Source: CAWCGU01 sp963795195 (GTDB lineage: Bacteria; Actinomycetota; Thermoleophilia; Solirubrobacterales; 70-9). Taken from it: a DNA stretch of 64,000 bases. The stretch spans positions 2,356,001 through 2,420,000 of the forward strand of contig CAWCGU010000006.1 in NCBI GenBank assembly GCA_963795195.1. The letters are read 5' to 3'. Positions 47,068-57,396 of this stretch are shown piece after piece (positions within the stretch are counted from its first letter, which is position 1; each line of letters starts with the position of its first letter). Under the pieces are notes generated by a model. The model had not been told where the DNA came from, did no database searches, and saw only the letters and a list, made by a program, of their open reading frames with translations. Both the position numbers and the translations under genes were made by a program.

Positions 47068-48342
47068 ATGGCCTCTGCCGGCGCGAAAACCGTGACGACC
47101 GACGACCTGCCCGTCGAGATCCTCGGCGTCATCGAGGAGATCGACGCCTTCATCGAGGCCGAGATCCGCCCCCTCGAGCAAGCCGACGACAACATCCGCT
47201 TCTTCGACCATCGCCGCGAGCACTCGCGCACCGACTGGGACGCGGGGGGGACGCCGCGCCGCGAATGGGAGGACCTGCTCGACGAGATGATGTCCCGCGC
47301 CGACGCCGCCGGGATCTGGCGCTACGGGCTGCCCTCGGAGTTCGGCGGTCGCGACGGCTCGAACCTGGCGATGGCGGTCATCCGCGAGCACCTGAACCGG
47401 CTTGGCATCGGCCTCCACAACGACGCTCAGAGCGAGATCTCGATCGTCGGCAACTTCCCGACCGTGCTGCTGGCCCACCACTTCGGCACGCCCGAGCAGA
47501 GGGAGGCCTTCATCGAACCGGCGCTTCGTCGCGAGGTTGGGCTCGCCTTCGGGTTGACGGAGCCCAACCACGGCTCAGACGCGACATACATGGAGACGAC
47601 GGCCCGCCGCGACGGCGAGAAATGGGTTATCGACGGCACCAAGCGCTTCAACTCCGGCATGCACCGCGCCTCCCACGATCTCGTCTTCGCCCGTACATCC
47701 GGAGAGGCCGGCAGCCCACTCGGGATCACCGCCTTCGTCGTCCCCCGCGACGCGCAGGGGATGAGCGTCGACTTCTACTGGTGGACCTTCAACATGCCGA
47801 CCGACCATGCCGAGGTGACGCTGGACGGCGTGCGTGTCGGTGACGAAGCGGTCATGGGCGAGGTCGACAAGGGCTTGGCGCTGGCCCAGACCTTCGTGCA
47901 CGAGAACCGCATCCGCCAGGCGGCCTCGAGCCTCGGGGCCGCTGAGTTCTGCATCGACGAAGCGGTCAAGTGGGCGCGCGAGCGCACGGTCTGGGGCAAG
48001 CCGCTGTGGCGAAACCAGGGCATCCAGTTTCCGTTGGCCGAGCTCTGGACCGACTGCGAGATGGTTCGCGGCCTGGTTCGCCGCACCGCCGCCGAGCTCG
48101 ACCGCCACCACCACATGGAGGTCACCCACCTCGTCGCAATGGCCAACTACCGGGCCAACCGGCTCGCCTGTGAAGCCGCTGACCGAGCGATGCAGACCTG
48201 CGGCGGCATGGGCTATACGCGGCACATGCCGTTCGAGCACATCTACCGTCACCACCGCCGCTACAGAATTACCGAGGGCACCGAGGAAATACAGATCCGC
48301 AAGGTCGGTTTCGAGCTGTTCAAGCCGCCGGACGACGCCTGA
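47068..48342 (+). CDS. Acyl-CoA dehydrogenase
   Basis: 424 residues from ATG 47068. N-terminal helical domain, then the FAD-binding middle domain (FGLTEPNHGSDATYMETTA, WVIDGTKRFNSGMH). The C-terminal helical domain contains ENRIRQAASSLGAAEFCIDE and TCGGMGYTRHMPFEHIYR. Glu403 in ITEGTEEIQ is at the usual catalytic-base position. The enzyme makes the 2,3-double bond of an acyl-CoA with FAD; chain-length specificity cannot be read. Its stop overlaps the next start by one base (TGATG), so the next gene is co-translated. Confidence 0.93.
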   Translation: MASAGAKTVTTDDLPVEILGVIEEIDAFIEAEIRPLEQADDNIRFFDHRREHSRTDWDAGGTPRREWEDLLDEMMSRADAAGIWRYGLPSEFGGRDGSNLAMAVIREHLNRLGIGLHNDAQSEISIVGNFPTVLLAHHFGTPEQREAFIEPALRREVGLAFGLTEPNHGSDATYMETTARRDGEKWVIDGTKRFNSGMHRASHDLVFARTSGEAGSPLGITAFVVPRDAQGMSVDFYWWTFNMPTDHAEVTLDGVRVGDEAVMGEVDKGLALAQTFVHENRIRQAASSLGAAEFCIDEAVKWARERTVWGKPLWRNQGIQFPLAELWTDCEMVRGLVRRTAAELDRHHHMEVTHLVAMANYRANRLACEAADRAMQTCGGMGYTRHMPFEHIYRHHRRYRITEGTEEIQIRKVGFELFKPPDDA

Positions 48343-49313
48343 TGCAGTCATCCCGCTTCGCTGCCGTCCTCCTCGTCGCGCTGGCTGCTGCCTCCGGCTG
48401 TGGTGGAGACGACACGGAAAGGCCGACCGGATTCGGAACCGCGAACGAGAACTCCGGGCCTCCCTCGGGTAAGTCTCTTTGGATCACGAGCGAGAACGCC
48501 GGGGCGGTCTTCGCGGTCGATCCGACGAGCGGCAGTGTCTGGAACCGCATCCCGGTCGGGTCCTATCCCACCGACGTCGCGGTGGGCCACGACGCTGTCT
48601 GGGTCGCCGACGCGGTGGACGGCACGGTCTCGCGCATCAACCCCGTGAGCGGCGGTTTGCAGGCATTGATTCGAACCAAGGACGCCCGGGGTCTGGCGAT
48701 CGGCGAGGACGTCGTCTGGGTTTCGCGAATCTCTGAGCCGTCGCTGGTCGCGATCGATCCGGACACGAATGAGGTCGTCGACGAAGTTCGACTCGACAGG
48801 CACGAATGGCCCGCCGCGATCGCAGAGCTGGACGGCATCGTCTACGCCGAGGATTCGTACGCGGGCCGGCTCCTGCGCATCGACCCGCGGAACGGGAGCA
48901 CTGAGACGCTCAAGACGGACCTCCTCACCGATGTCGTCGCCGTTGGTGAAGATGTCTACGCGGCGGGTTCGGAGTCGGTGCTTCGCGTGGACGCCGGCAG
49001 CTTCAAACTGATCGACGAGTACAAGGCAGAGGAGCGCCCCTGGGCGATAGCCCCCGACTCGTCCGGGGGATCTCTCTGGGTTGCGTATCAGGATCCGCGG
49101 GTGGGCCGCCTCGACCTCAGCAGCGGCGAGTTCGCGCCGGGGTCGGTCGAAACGGGTGATGCGCAGTCGTACGGCATCGCCGTGTCCGAAGGCTCAGTCT
49201 GGGTGGTAGATGAATCCGGTGGTCTCTATCGGATCGATCCAGAGACGACGACGCTGAGCGAGAGCTACAAGCTGCCCGGCGCGAGCGGCGCGGCGGCGAT
49301 AGCCGCGGGCTGA
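48342..49313 (+). CDS. Beta-propeller (YncE/NHL-like) lipoprotein
   Basis: 323 residues. Lipoprotein signal with Cys20 (AAASGC). The body is a set of about 40-residue propeller blades marked by LWITSENAGAVFAVDPTSG, VWVADAVDGTVSRINPVSG, VVWVSRISEPSLVAIDPDTN and similar. The ATG overlaps the stop of the acyl-CoA dehydrogenase gene. Such proteins bind or display on the outer face of the membrane; a link to acyl-CoA metabolism is only suggested by the overlap. Confidence 0.85.
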   Translation: MQSSRFAAVLLVALAAASGCGGDDTERPTGFGTANENSGPPSGKSLWITSENAGAVFAVDPTSGSVWNRIPVGSYPTDVAVGHDAVWVADAVDGTVSRINPVSGGLQALIRTKDARGLAIGEDVVWVSRISEPSLVAIDPDTNEVVDEVRLDRHEWPAAIAELDGIVYAEDSYAGRLLRIDPRNGSTETLKTDLLTDVVAVGEDVYAAGSESVLRVDAGSFKLIDEYKAEERPWAIAPDSSGGSLWVAYQDPRVGRLDLSSGEFAPGSVETGDAQSYGIAVSEGSVWVVDESGGLYRIDPETTTLSESYKLPGASGAAAIAAG

Positions 49314-49322
49314 GTAGCCGCG

Positions 49323-50351
49323 TCATTCCGTTGCCAGCAGAGCCGCGACCTGCTGGGAGCGCCAGAACGGCTCCAAGCGTTCCCGGACGATCGACTCGAG
49401 CTCGCCGGACTCCCGGATCGCGTCGATGGCCCGTGGGATCAGCAGCTGGACATCGGTGGTCAGCTGGTCTGGGTCGAGCCCCAGTTCGCTGAGCAGCTCA
49501 GCCACGGTGAACGAGCCGTAGTTGTCGAAGAAGACGTCGATGCCGGCGTCGACCGCGGCGGTGAAGTACTCGGTGTCGCGCAGCGTCAGCCAGATCTCGT
49601 GGATGATCAGGACGAGGTCGCGTAGGTCCTGCTGGCTCAGGTACTCACGCAGGTTGCTCATCGGTTCCGCGGCCTGCAGGTCCCAGATTTCCAGCGCGGC
49701 GTCTTTGAGCGGAGCCTCCTCGATCGTCTCCTTGATCGCGTTGGAGAGGCGCAGGAGCGCGAACTGGGCCCCGCGGCCTGCGACGTCGCCGAGCACGTCG
49801 CCGAGGTGGCGGTCGGCTTGGCCGCGGGCGACCTTGGCGGCGCGGCGGCTGGCGCCGACAATCGAGCCGACGCCGGGAATGCGCTCCGCCCGCTCCGCGT
49901 TCGCCTGCATGAAGTCGGTGACGATCTTGTTGACAAACCAGGAGGCGACGGTCGCGACGACGGGACTCTCGCTCAACCGCTCGAGCCCACGCTCGCGCAA
50001 CTCCCGCATGCCGATGACCTTGACTATCAGCGCCTCGACGTGATCGCGGCCGATCACCTCGCCGAGCTTGTGGTCGTCGGCGTCCGCGAGGCTGTAGACG
50101 GCGTCGGCGATCCCGGCCGCCAGCAGCTCGATCAGGGGACTGTCGCCCACCATCGCCACGTATGTGTGGGCGGTCGCCTTGACCTGTTCGCGCGAGACGG
50201 CGTCGTCGACGATGATCTTCGGTGCGGTTGCGAAGATCGTCTTGACGTCGCGGGCGACGACCTCGTCGAGTCGCTCGCCGGTCATCTCGGCGATCACCCA
50301 GGCGACCTGGGCGTCGAGAAGCTGCTCGGCGAGCTGATTTTCGGCGGCCAC
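49323..50351 (-). CDS. Conserved-looking helical protein of unknown function
   Basis: 342 residues, start ATG 50351, ending nine bases from the stop of the propeller lipoprotein (convergent). The sequence is almost all helix, acidic and without TM or signal. Landmarks are LLDAQVAWVIAEMTGERLDE, SWFVNKIVTDFMQANAERAE, DLRDLVLIIHEIWLTLRDTEY and DVFFDNYGSFTVAELL. No catalytic motif seen. I do not recognise the family. Confidence 0.75.
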   Translation of the reverse strand: MAAENQLAEQLLDAQVAWVIAEMTGERLDEVVARDVKTIFATAPKIIVDDAVSREQVKATAHTYVAMVGDSPLIELLAAGIADAVYSLADADDHKLGEVIGRDHVEALIVKVIGMRELRERGLERLSESPVVATVASWFVNKIVTDFMQANAERAERIPGVGSIVGASRRAAKVARGQADRHLGDVLGDVAGRGAQFALLRLSNAIKETIEEAPLKDAALEIWDLQAAEPMSNLREYLSQQDLRDLVLIIHEIWLTLRDTEYFTAAVDAGIDVFFDNYGSFTVAELLSELGLDPDQLTTDVQLLIPRAIDAIRESGELESIVRERLEPFWRSQQVAALLATE

Positions 50352-50508
50352 CGGGCCGATCGTTACACGAAGCGCTGTTCAGGCGTTTCCACGACGTCGA
50401 GCGCGGATGCCGAGTGCCGCTGACCGCGCCGCTCATGCCTGACGCCTATCGCAGCCGGATCGTCCTCAGCCAAATCGCCGCTCGGCAGGGGATACTTCCC
50501 GAGCGTCG

Positions 50509-51690
50509 ATGGGGACGACCGTTGAGATAGAGGAGGGTGCCGCGCCGACCGGCGCCGGTCAGCCGAACGTGTCGGAGTTGCCGCTGGGCACTCAGGTGCT
50601 CGTGCGCAGCACGGCCGCGGTGGATCTGGCTGCGCGCACCGCCCTCGCCAGCGCCCTGATGATCCCCGGAAGTCTCGGGGTCCTGCGCACCTCCCGCAAA
50701 CAGACGCGGCGCGACCTCGCTTTCTACACGGACCTGGCGGGCGCGCGCGATGCGTCGCTCACCTTCCCGGCCCCCGCCGGGTTGCCGTGGGTCGACGTCC
50801 TCGACGCGCCTCCGTTCTCGTTCAAGCCGGACGACGGCAGCGTCTCGATGCTGCGTTTCGAGAGCCCCTACGAGGCGGTCAATCCGTCTCTGCGTGAGGC
50901 CTACGGACGCTTCGCGGAGAACAAGATCGCCTGGGCTCAGCACTGGCGCCACGACGACGGTCCGCGGCCGACGATCGCCGTCATCCACGGCTTCGGCGCC
51001 TCGCCGTTCTGGCTCAACAGCCGCTTCTTCTCCTTGCCCTGGTTCTATCGCCTCGGCTATGACGTGCTGATGTACCTGCTTCCCTTCCATGGCGTGCGTC
51101 GGGCCGCGGTCGTGCCCTTCAACGGCTGGGGCCTCTTCGCCTTTGGAATCGGTCACATGGTCGAGGCGATCCTCCACGGGGTCCACGACTTCCGGCTCTT
51201 TCTCGATCATCTCGAAGCCGAGGGGGTCAAGCAGGTCGCGCTGACCGGGATATCTCTCGGCGGCCTCACCTCGGCCCTTGTCGCGAGCGCTGATCCGCGG
51301 CCCACAGTGGTCATTCCCAACGTCCCGGTCGTGCGTATGGGGGGTCTGATTCGGGAGTGGTTCCCCGCCAGCGTTCTGGCGAATGTGGGCTCGCTCGTGT
51401 TCAGGGTTGACCGCGACGAGGTTGACGAGGCGCTCGAAATCACCTCCCCGCTCAACTACCAGCCCCAGATCCCGTTCGAGCGCAGGATGATCGTCGGAGG
51501 TCTTGGTGACCGTTTCGCTCCCCCCGAGCAGAGCCGCTTGCTCTGGGAGCACTGGGAGCGCCCCCGGCTGCACTGGTTCCCGGGGAATCACCTGCTGCAC
51601 ACCAAGCAGGGCGTCTACCTGAAGGAGATGCGTTCATTCATGCAGGAGGCCGGGATGGGGGGTGGCGGCGATGCCCGCGACGGCCCCTGA
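50509..51690 (+). CDS. Alpha/beta hydrolase
   Basis: 393 residues. Hydrolase core: IAVIHGFGAS (oxyanion, about 157-166), nucleophile Ser249 in GISLGG, Asp334 in GGLGDRFAPPE and His361 in PGNHLLH. A long N-terminal region (1-150) precedes the fold, which is unusual. No signal peptide. First gene of a five-gene plus-strand run; its 3' end overlaps the HD gene by 29 bases. Confidence 0.83.
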   Translation: MGTTVEIEEGAAPTGAGQPNVSELPLGTQVLVRSTAAVDLAARTALASALMIPGSLGVLRTSRKQTRRDLAFYTDLAGARDASLTFPAPAGLPWVDVLDAPPFSFKPDDGSVSMLRFESPYEAVNPSLREAYGRFAENKIAWAQHWRHDDGPRPTIAVIHGFGASPFWLNSRFFSLPWFYRLGYDVLMYLLPFHGVRRAAVVPFNGWGLFAFGIGHMVEAILHGVHDFRLFLDHLEAEGVKQVALTGISLGGLTSALVASADPRPTVVIPNVPVVRMGGLIREWFPASVLANVGSLVFRVDRDEVDEALEITSPLNYQPQIPFERRMIVGGLGDRFAPPEQSRLLWEHWERPRLHWFPGNHLLHTKQGVYLKEMRSFMQEAGMGGGGDARDGP

Positions 51691-52447
51691 CCCCAACCGC
51701 CTCGGCGGGCTCGGCTGGACGCGGCGCACCAGCGGCACGCTCACGCGTGCGGAACGCCGACACCTGCTCGGTGCGATCGCGAAGGGTCTTGCCCAGACCA
51801 CGGCCGGTCGCATCAAGCTTGCGACGGGCCGGCTGCCTGCGGCAGCGCGCGACATCGACGTGCGCGATTTCACGCCACCCGACTCCAGCCTTGCCAGCGC
51901 CTGCGAGGAGGCGTGTGCGGAGCTCCCCGCTGCGATTGCCGGGCACTCCTACCGCACCTGGATGTTCGGCTTGGCGCTGGCGGCGCTCGACCGCAACGAG
52001 CTCGACCGCGAGTTCTTCTACTGCGCCTCGCTGCTGCACGACCACGGCGTCGCCGAGGCGATTCCGGGGCAGGACTTCACACTCCGCAGCGTTGAGCGGA
52101 TGCTCGAGTGCGCGAGCGCAGCTTCCCTGGAGGCGACGGATGCCGATCTCGTCGGGGACGCGATCTGCGTCCACACCACTCCGGGGGTCACGGTCGAGCG
52201 CGACGGTCCGCTCGGCTGCTACGTGCAGTGGGGCGCGATGGTCGACGGGGCCGGCCTTCGCGCCTGGGACATAAGCCCGGAGAACCGTGATGCCGTCATC
52301 GCAGCCCATCCGCGAGGAGCCGGGTTCAAGCGCGAGTTCGCCGGCCTCTTCAAGGCCGAGGCCGCCGCGAACCCTGGCGGGCGCTTCGCGCTGCTGGCCC
52401 GAACCGGCGTACCGCTTGCCGTGCGGCTGGCTCCTTACGAGGACTGA
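51662..52447 (+). CDS. HD-domain phosphohydrolase-like protein
   Basis: 261 residues from GTG 51662; ATG 51671 with a G-rich tract upstream is the other choice. The HD metal site is His95 (GHSYRTW) and His126-Asp127 (LLHDHG), spacing as in cyanamide-hydratase-like HD proteins. A later VHTTPG could provide another ligand. The reaction is not known. It overlaps the preceding hydrolase gene and is six bases from the next gene, so co-transcription is very likely. Confidence 0.82.
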   Translation: MAAMPATAPDPNRLGGLGWTRRTSGTLTRAERRHLLGAIAKGLAQTTAGRIKLATGRLPAAARDIDVRDFTPPDSSLASACEEACAELPAAIAGHSYRTWMFGLALAALDRNELDREFFYCASLLHDHGVAEAIPGQDFTLRSVERMLECASAASLEATDADLVGDAICVHTTPGVTVERDGPLGCYVQWGAMVDGAGLRAWDISPENRDAVIAAHPRGAGFKREFAGLFKAEAAANPGGRFALLARTGVPLAVRLAPYED

Positions 52448-52453
52448 GCCGCG

Positions 52454-53503
52454 TTGAGGTCCGGGGATACCCTCCCGGCCGTGCCGTCCGGCGAGCCAGC
52501 CCACCCATTTCCCGTCGAGCTTCCCGGGAGCGATCAGAGCCCGCTGCGAAAGATCGGACAGAGGTTGCTGGTCGCCCTGGCGCTGATCTGCATCGTTGCC
52601 GCGCTGGCCTACATCGAGCGCGACGGCTACGTCGACCCTGACGACGGTGAGGTCAGCCTGCTCGACGCGTTCTACTACTCGACCGTCAGCATCACGACGA
52701 CGGGCTACGGGGACGTGCGGCCGGTCAGCGACGGCGCCCGGCTCGTGACAACCTTGATCGTCACGCCCCTGCGAATCCTCTTCCTGATCCTGCTGGTCGG
52801 TACGACTTTGGAGATACTGGCGGAGAGAACGCGGCTTGCATACCGGATCGGGCGCTGGAGAAAGACCTTGAAAGACCACACGATCGTCTGCGGTTACGGC
52901 ACGAAGGGCAGAAGTGCCATCGACACCCTGCTCGGGAAGGGCGTCGAGCCCGGCGACATCGTGGTCATCGATCCGCGGCCCGAAGCGCGAGCGCGGGCGA
53001 CGGCGGCCGGCCATGCGGCGGTCGCGGGTGACGCGTCCGTTCAGGACGCGCTCCAGGAAGCGCACGTGGGGCTGGCCTCGACCATCATCGTCGCTGTCGA
53101 CCGCGACGACGCCGCGGTTCTGATCACCCTGACCGCCCGCGAGCTGTCGCCCGGCGCGACGATCGTCGCCGCGGTTCGCGAGGCGGAAAACGTTCATCTC
53201 GTTCGCCAGGGCGGGGCCGATGCGGTGATCACTTCCTCGGAGACCGCAGGGCGGTTGCTGGGGCTTGCCTCCGAGGAGCCCGCGACGACGCAGTTGCTGG
53301 AGGATCTGCTCTTGGTCGGCGAAGGCCTGGACCTGATCGAGCGCACGATCACCGAGGCGGAGGCCGGCCCCCTCGGCGCGCTGTCGACTAGCGGACCGGT
53401 GATCGCGGTCGTGCGTGACGGTGAGATCATTCGGTACGACAACGATCGCGCGGCCCAGCTGCTGGTGGGCGACCGGGTGATCGCCTTGCACAGTCACCAT
53501 TGA
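52454..53503 (+). CDS. Potassium channel with RCK (TrkA-N/TrkA-C) domains
   Basis: 349 residues; start TTG 52454, with GTG 52482 as alternative. Two TM helices (about 38-55 and 97-118) flank a pore loop with the K+ selectivity filter TTTGYGD at 81-87. The Rossmann RCK domain starts at HTIVCGYGTKGRSAI (142-155), with a VVIDPRPEA acidic strand end for nucleotide binding. A TrkA-C-like domain lies at about 260-349. This is the MthK/KchA-type design, gated by ligand or calcium through the RCK ring. Confidence 0.93.
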   Translation: MRSGDTLPAVPSGEPAHPFPVELPGSDQSPLRKIGQRLLVALALICIVAALAYIERDGYVDPDDGEVSLLDAFYYSTVSITTTGYGDVRPVSDGARLVTTLIVTPLRILFLILLVGTTLEILAERTRLAYRIGRWRKTLKDHTIVCGYGTKGRSAIDTLLGKGVEPGDIVVIDPRPEARARATAAGHAAVAGDASVQDALQEAHVGLASTIIVAVDRDDAAVLITLTARELSPGATIVAAVREAENVHLVRQGGADAVITSSETAGRLLGLASEEPATTQLLEDLLLVGEGLDLIERTITEAEAGPLGALSTSGPVIAVVRDGEIIRYDNDRAAQLLVGDRVIALHSHH

Positions 53504-53530
53504 ACCTGAAGCAGAAACTGGGGGAATCAG

Positions 53531-54625
53531 ATGAGCGGCTCGATACTCGATCCAAAGCGCACGCTCGAAGAGCGGCGCCAGGCGGTTGCAAACCTCTTCG
53601 ACTTCGTAGTCAAGGGCAACATCGCCGACACGACACGGATGCCCTCCGACTTGATCGACGAGGCACCGCACCGCACCGTCCATCGCTACGACGCCGCGGA
53701 GGGGGTCGACCCGCGGGGCACCCCGGTGCTGATGGTGCCGCCGCTCGGCGCCCAGGCGACCTGCTTCGACCTGCGCCGCGGTTGCTCGATGACCGAGCAC
53801 TTCGTCAACGAGGGCCGGCCCACGTACCTCGTCGACTACGGCGAGATGACGAACACCGACAAGGACGTCGGGCTCGAGTTCTTCGTCAATGAGGTGCTGC
53901 CGCAGGCCGTCACGAACGTCTCCGAGGACGCCGGCGGCGCGCCGGTCAACCTTGTCGGCTGGTGCATGGGCGGGCTGATCTCACTGGTCAGCACCGCCGC
54001 TCACGAGGAGATGCCGGTCAATTCAGTGGCGATGGTGGCGAGCCCCTTCGACACCAGCAAGAACCCGATGCTCGTGCCGCTGCAGAAGCTCGGCAGGGTC
54101 ACCGACGGCAACATCGTCGGCAGCGCCCTCAAGGCACTGGGAGGGATCCCGCAGCAGTTGGTCGGCCCGGCCTTCAAGGCGACCTCGCTGACGACCTACC
54201 TGAAGAAGCCCTGGACGCTTTACAAGTACCGCGACAACCGCGAGTTCCTCGCCCAGGTCGAGGCGGTTGACGGGCTGATGAACAACATGTACGCGTATCC
54301 CGGCCGGGCGACGATCCAGGCCTACCAGCGCCTGCTGCAGAAGAACGAGCTCGCCGGCGGAAAGGTCCAGGGCCCGAACAAGCTCGTAGACCTCGCCGAC
54401 GTCAGGGTGCCGGTGATGAACATCGCCGGCTCCAGCGACGTGCTCGTGCCCGTCGCCGTCGCCCACCACGTCGGCAGCATCCTGCCGAACGCGAGGCAGG
54501 TTCGACTCGAAATCGCTCCGGGCGGGCATCTCGGCGTCCTCACCGGCGGCAAGGCGGCCGGCACCACCTGGACGATGATCGACGACTTCCTCGAGACCGC
54601 GGACAAGACGGCCGCGAGTGGCTGA
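53531..54625 (+). CDS. PhaC-like poly(3-hydroxyalkanoate) synthase/alpha-beta hydrolase
   Basis: 364 residues, the size of class III PhaC subunits. The nucleophile elbow is GWCMGG with Cys145 in place of the usual Ser, the hallmark of PHA synthases. Asp303 (GSSDVLVP) and His333 (PGGHLG) complete the triad. VPPLGAQATCFDL is the oxyanion region. ATG 53531 has GGGGGA five bases upstream. No phaE, phaA, phaB or phasin gene is adjacent, so polymer synthesis is likely but not proven; a thioesterase-like role is the alternative. Confidence 0.82.
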   Translation: MSGSILDPKRTLEERRQAVANLFDFVVKGNIADTTRMPSDLIDEAPHRTVHRYDAAEGVDPRGTPVLMVPPLGAQATCFDLRRGCSMTEHFVNEGRPTYLVDYGEMTNTDKDVGLEFFVNEVLPQAVTNVSEDAGGAPVNLVGWCMGGLISLVSTAAHEEMPVNSVAMVASPFDTSKNPMLVPLQKLGRVTDGNIVGSALKALGGIPQQLVGPAFKATSLTTYLKKPWTLYKYRDNREFLAQVEAVDGLMNNMYAYPGRATIQAYQRLLQKNELAGGKVQGPNKLVDLADVRVPVMNIAGSSDVLVPVAVAHHVGSILPNARQVRLEIAPGGHLGVLTGGKAAGTTWTMIDDFLETADKTAASG

Positions 54626-55004
54626 ACGCGAGGTCGTCAGCTCGGCGTCAGCGCCGGCGGCGATCGGTCCATACAGCCAGGCGATCCTCCACGACGGGCT
54701 CCTCTATTGCTCCGGTTCGATCGCGCTGGCCGCCGCCGACGGTGAGCTTCAGGGCGACACCGCGGCAGACCAGACCCGGCAGTGCCTTCAGAACCTGGCG
54801 GCGATCGCCACAGCGGCAGGCACGAGCCTCGCCCGGGCCCTGCGGCTGACGATCTACACAACGCGGCTCGGAGACTTCGCGGCCATCAACGAGGTTTACG
54901 CGGAGGCCTTTGCGAACGATCCGCCCGCCCGGGTCACGGTCGGCGTCGCCGAGCTTCCCAAGGGGGCGCTGGTCGAGATCGACGCGATCATCGCCGCCCC
55001 GTAG
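54618..55004 (+). CDS. RidA-family (YjgF/YER057c/UK114) protein
   Basis: 128 residues, start GTG 54618, overlapping the end of the PhaC-like gene by eight bases. SSASAPAAIGPYSQAIL, GSIALAAADGEL and the C-terminal PARVTVGVAELPKGALVEID are family signatures. The Arg and Glu of that last motif correspond to the active-site residues of RidA enamine/imine deaminases. It ends 14 bases from the convergent MMPL gene and closes the five-gene run. Confidence 0.9.
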   Translation: MAEREVVSSASAPAAIGPYSQAILHDGLLYCSGSIALAAADGELQGDTAADQTRQCLQNLAAIATAAGTSLARALRLTIYTTRLGDFAAINEVYAEAFANDPPARVTVGVAELPKGALVEIDAIIAAP

Positions 55005-55017
55005 CGCCCAGTTCAGG

Positions 55018-57361
55018 TCATTCCTTGAATCCATAGCGCGCCTGGAAGCGCGCAAGCGGAGCCGGCGCCCACCAGTTCCATTCCCCGAGCAGCCGCATCA
55101 GCGACGGCACCAGCAGGGCTCGCACAATCGTCGCGTCGATCAGCACGCCGGCCGCCTGGGCGATCGCGATCTGCTTCATGAAGAAGACCTCGCTGACGCT
55201 GAAGGCGAGGAAGACGACGGCGATCATCAGCGCTGCCGCGGTGATCACGCGGCCGGTATGGCCGATCCCGGTCGCGACCGCCTCTTCGTTGGAGGCGCCC
55301 CTGTCGTGCTCCTCCTTGATCCGCGCCATCACCAGCACCGCGTAGTCGGTGGCCAGGCCGAAGGTGACGGCGAAAACGAATACGAGGCTCGTCACCTCTA
55401 TGGCCGCCGGGCCTGTGTAGTCGAGCAGCCCGTTGAGCACGCCGTGCTGGAAGGCAAGTACCAGCAATCCGAGGCTCGCCGACAGCGTCAGAGCGTTCAT
55501 GAGCAGAGTCTTGAACGGCAGGATCACCGAGCCGGTCAGCATGAAGAGCAGGAACAGCGTCGTCGCTCCCACGATCGCGAGGACAAGCGGCGTGTGCTCG
55601 ATCAGGCTCTCCTTCTGGTCGATGAAGCGCGCCGTATTGCCGGAGACCAGCAGCGCCGTTGAGCCGGGGGGTTCGAGCTCCCGGATCTCGCGCACGGCAT
55701 CCTGCGGTCCGTCGCTCAGAGCCTTGTCCTTGGGCGCCAGGTTGACGTAGGCGACATCCGGCGAGGCGCGCTCGAACTCGGACGCCGAGCCGATGCCTTC
55801 GATCCCCCTCAATTCCGAGCGCAGCTCATCTCAGCTCCTTGCCGCCGGCGCGTCCATCGACCGTTACGGTGATCGCCTCACTGACGTCGCGGTCGTAGTG
55901 ATCCTCGACGTAGCTGTTGACCGCGTATGAGGGCTGGCTCGGCGGCACGGCCTCGGCGCTCGGCCCGGTCACGACCGCGCCGATCAGGGGCACCGCGGCT
56001 GCCAGTAACAGGGCAGAGCTTCCGAGTGCCACGGCGACCGGCCGCTTCATCACCCACCAAGCGAGCCTGTACCAGCCGTCCGACTCGTCGGAGACGGCGG
56101 GACCCCTGCGAATCGCCAGAGAGTTGATGCGTGGCCCGAGCAGCGAGAGCAGCGCCGGCACGGTCAGAACCGAAATCAGCGAAGCGAGGATGCCGACGCA
56201 GGCTCCCGCCACGGCGATCGAGTAGAGGAAGCGCTGGGGGAAGACGATCAGCGCGAACATCGCCACCGCGACCGTCATCCCCGAGAACATCACCGTCTTT
56301 CCCGCGGTTGCGACCGTTCGCCTGTGCGCCTCCTCCGTCGGCCCGTCGCGTTCTAACTCCTCCCGGTAGCGCGAGACCATCAGCAGCGCGTAGTCGACGG
56401 CGAGCCCGAGGCTGAGGCCGGTGGAGATGTTTAGGGCGAACAGCGAGGTATCGACGAACTCCGACATCAGGCGCAGCATCAGGAACGTGCCGAGGATCGA
56501 GGCCGCCCCGATCAGCAGGGGAATGGCGGCCGCGACGACGCCCCTGAACACCAGCAGCAACAGCAGCGCCAGCACCGGGAACGCGATCAGCTCAGCCTTG
56601 GTCAGGTCCTCTCTGGTCTGGCTCTCGGTTTCATCAAAGCTCGGCGCGAAACCGCCGATCCCGATCTCGACGGTTTCGGAGGTCAGACGCTGCTTGGCCT
56701 CGGCGGCGGCTGTACCGCCGTCCTCTTCCACGTCCTCGGTCGAGAGGTGGCCCGAGATGACCACCGAGAGGCCGTCGTCGGCGATCAGCGGACTCTCGCG
56801 CCGCAGTTCCCGCGCGATCCTGTCGAGGCGCTGCTCGCGCTTTCGATCGAGTTCGCGGTGGCTGGGAAGGTCGGGCTCGGGCGGGTCGGGCGGGGGGAGG
56901 CCTAGGGCCGCGGCTTGGGCGGCGACCTCGCGCGCCACACGCCTGGCCTTGCGCTCGGCGCGCTCGATCTCGCGATCCTGCGCCTTGCGAATCTCGTCGT
57001 CGGCCCGGTCGATCGGCCCCAGCGGGTTCCGGGCCTGGCCAACGAACTCGACTCCCCGCAAAACAGCGGTCAGACGCGCAACCTCGCGGCGCAACTGAGG
57101 GTCGGTGAGGTCGAGTTCCTCTCCGTCTGAGTCCTCGACGAGGGCAAAGATGCCCGGGTTGGCGTCGTAGCCAAGCTCTTCGCGCAGCAGCACAGCGGCT
57201 CGCTCGCTCTCCGAGCTGCTGTCGGTGAAGCCGGCCGCCTTGAGGTGCTCCTCGACGCCGCGACCGAAGATGACCGAGATCACAACGAAGGCGCCGACCA
57301 ACGCCAGCACGAGCTTCGGTCTGCGCCACGTCAGCCCCGCGACTCGGTCGAGCATGTGCAA
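55018..57361 (-). CDS. MMPL-family RND transporter (frameshifted as sequenced)
   Basis: ATG 57361. The first 511 residues carry TM1, a long charged extracytoplasmic loop rich in Arg and Glu, then TM2-6 (LALLLLLVFRGVVAAAIPLL, GLSLGLAVDYALLMVSRYRE). An extra base near 55820 (AGA-t-GAG) produces a TGA. The other frame continues ELRSELRGIEG through a second loop, TM8-12 (FGLATDYAVLVMARIKEEHD) and ends at 55018. The corrected protein is about 780 residues, normal for MMPL exporters of lipids or hydrophobic compounds. Tandem GLATDYA/GLAVDYA motifs in both halves are the RND proton-relay positions. Confidence 0.87.
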
Positions 57362-57396
57362 TTTCTAACCGGTCAGCGAGCGTCGGTGTGTGACGG

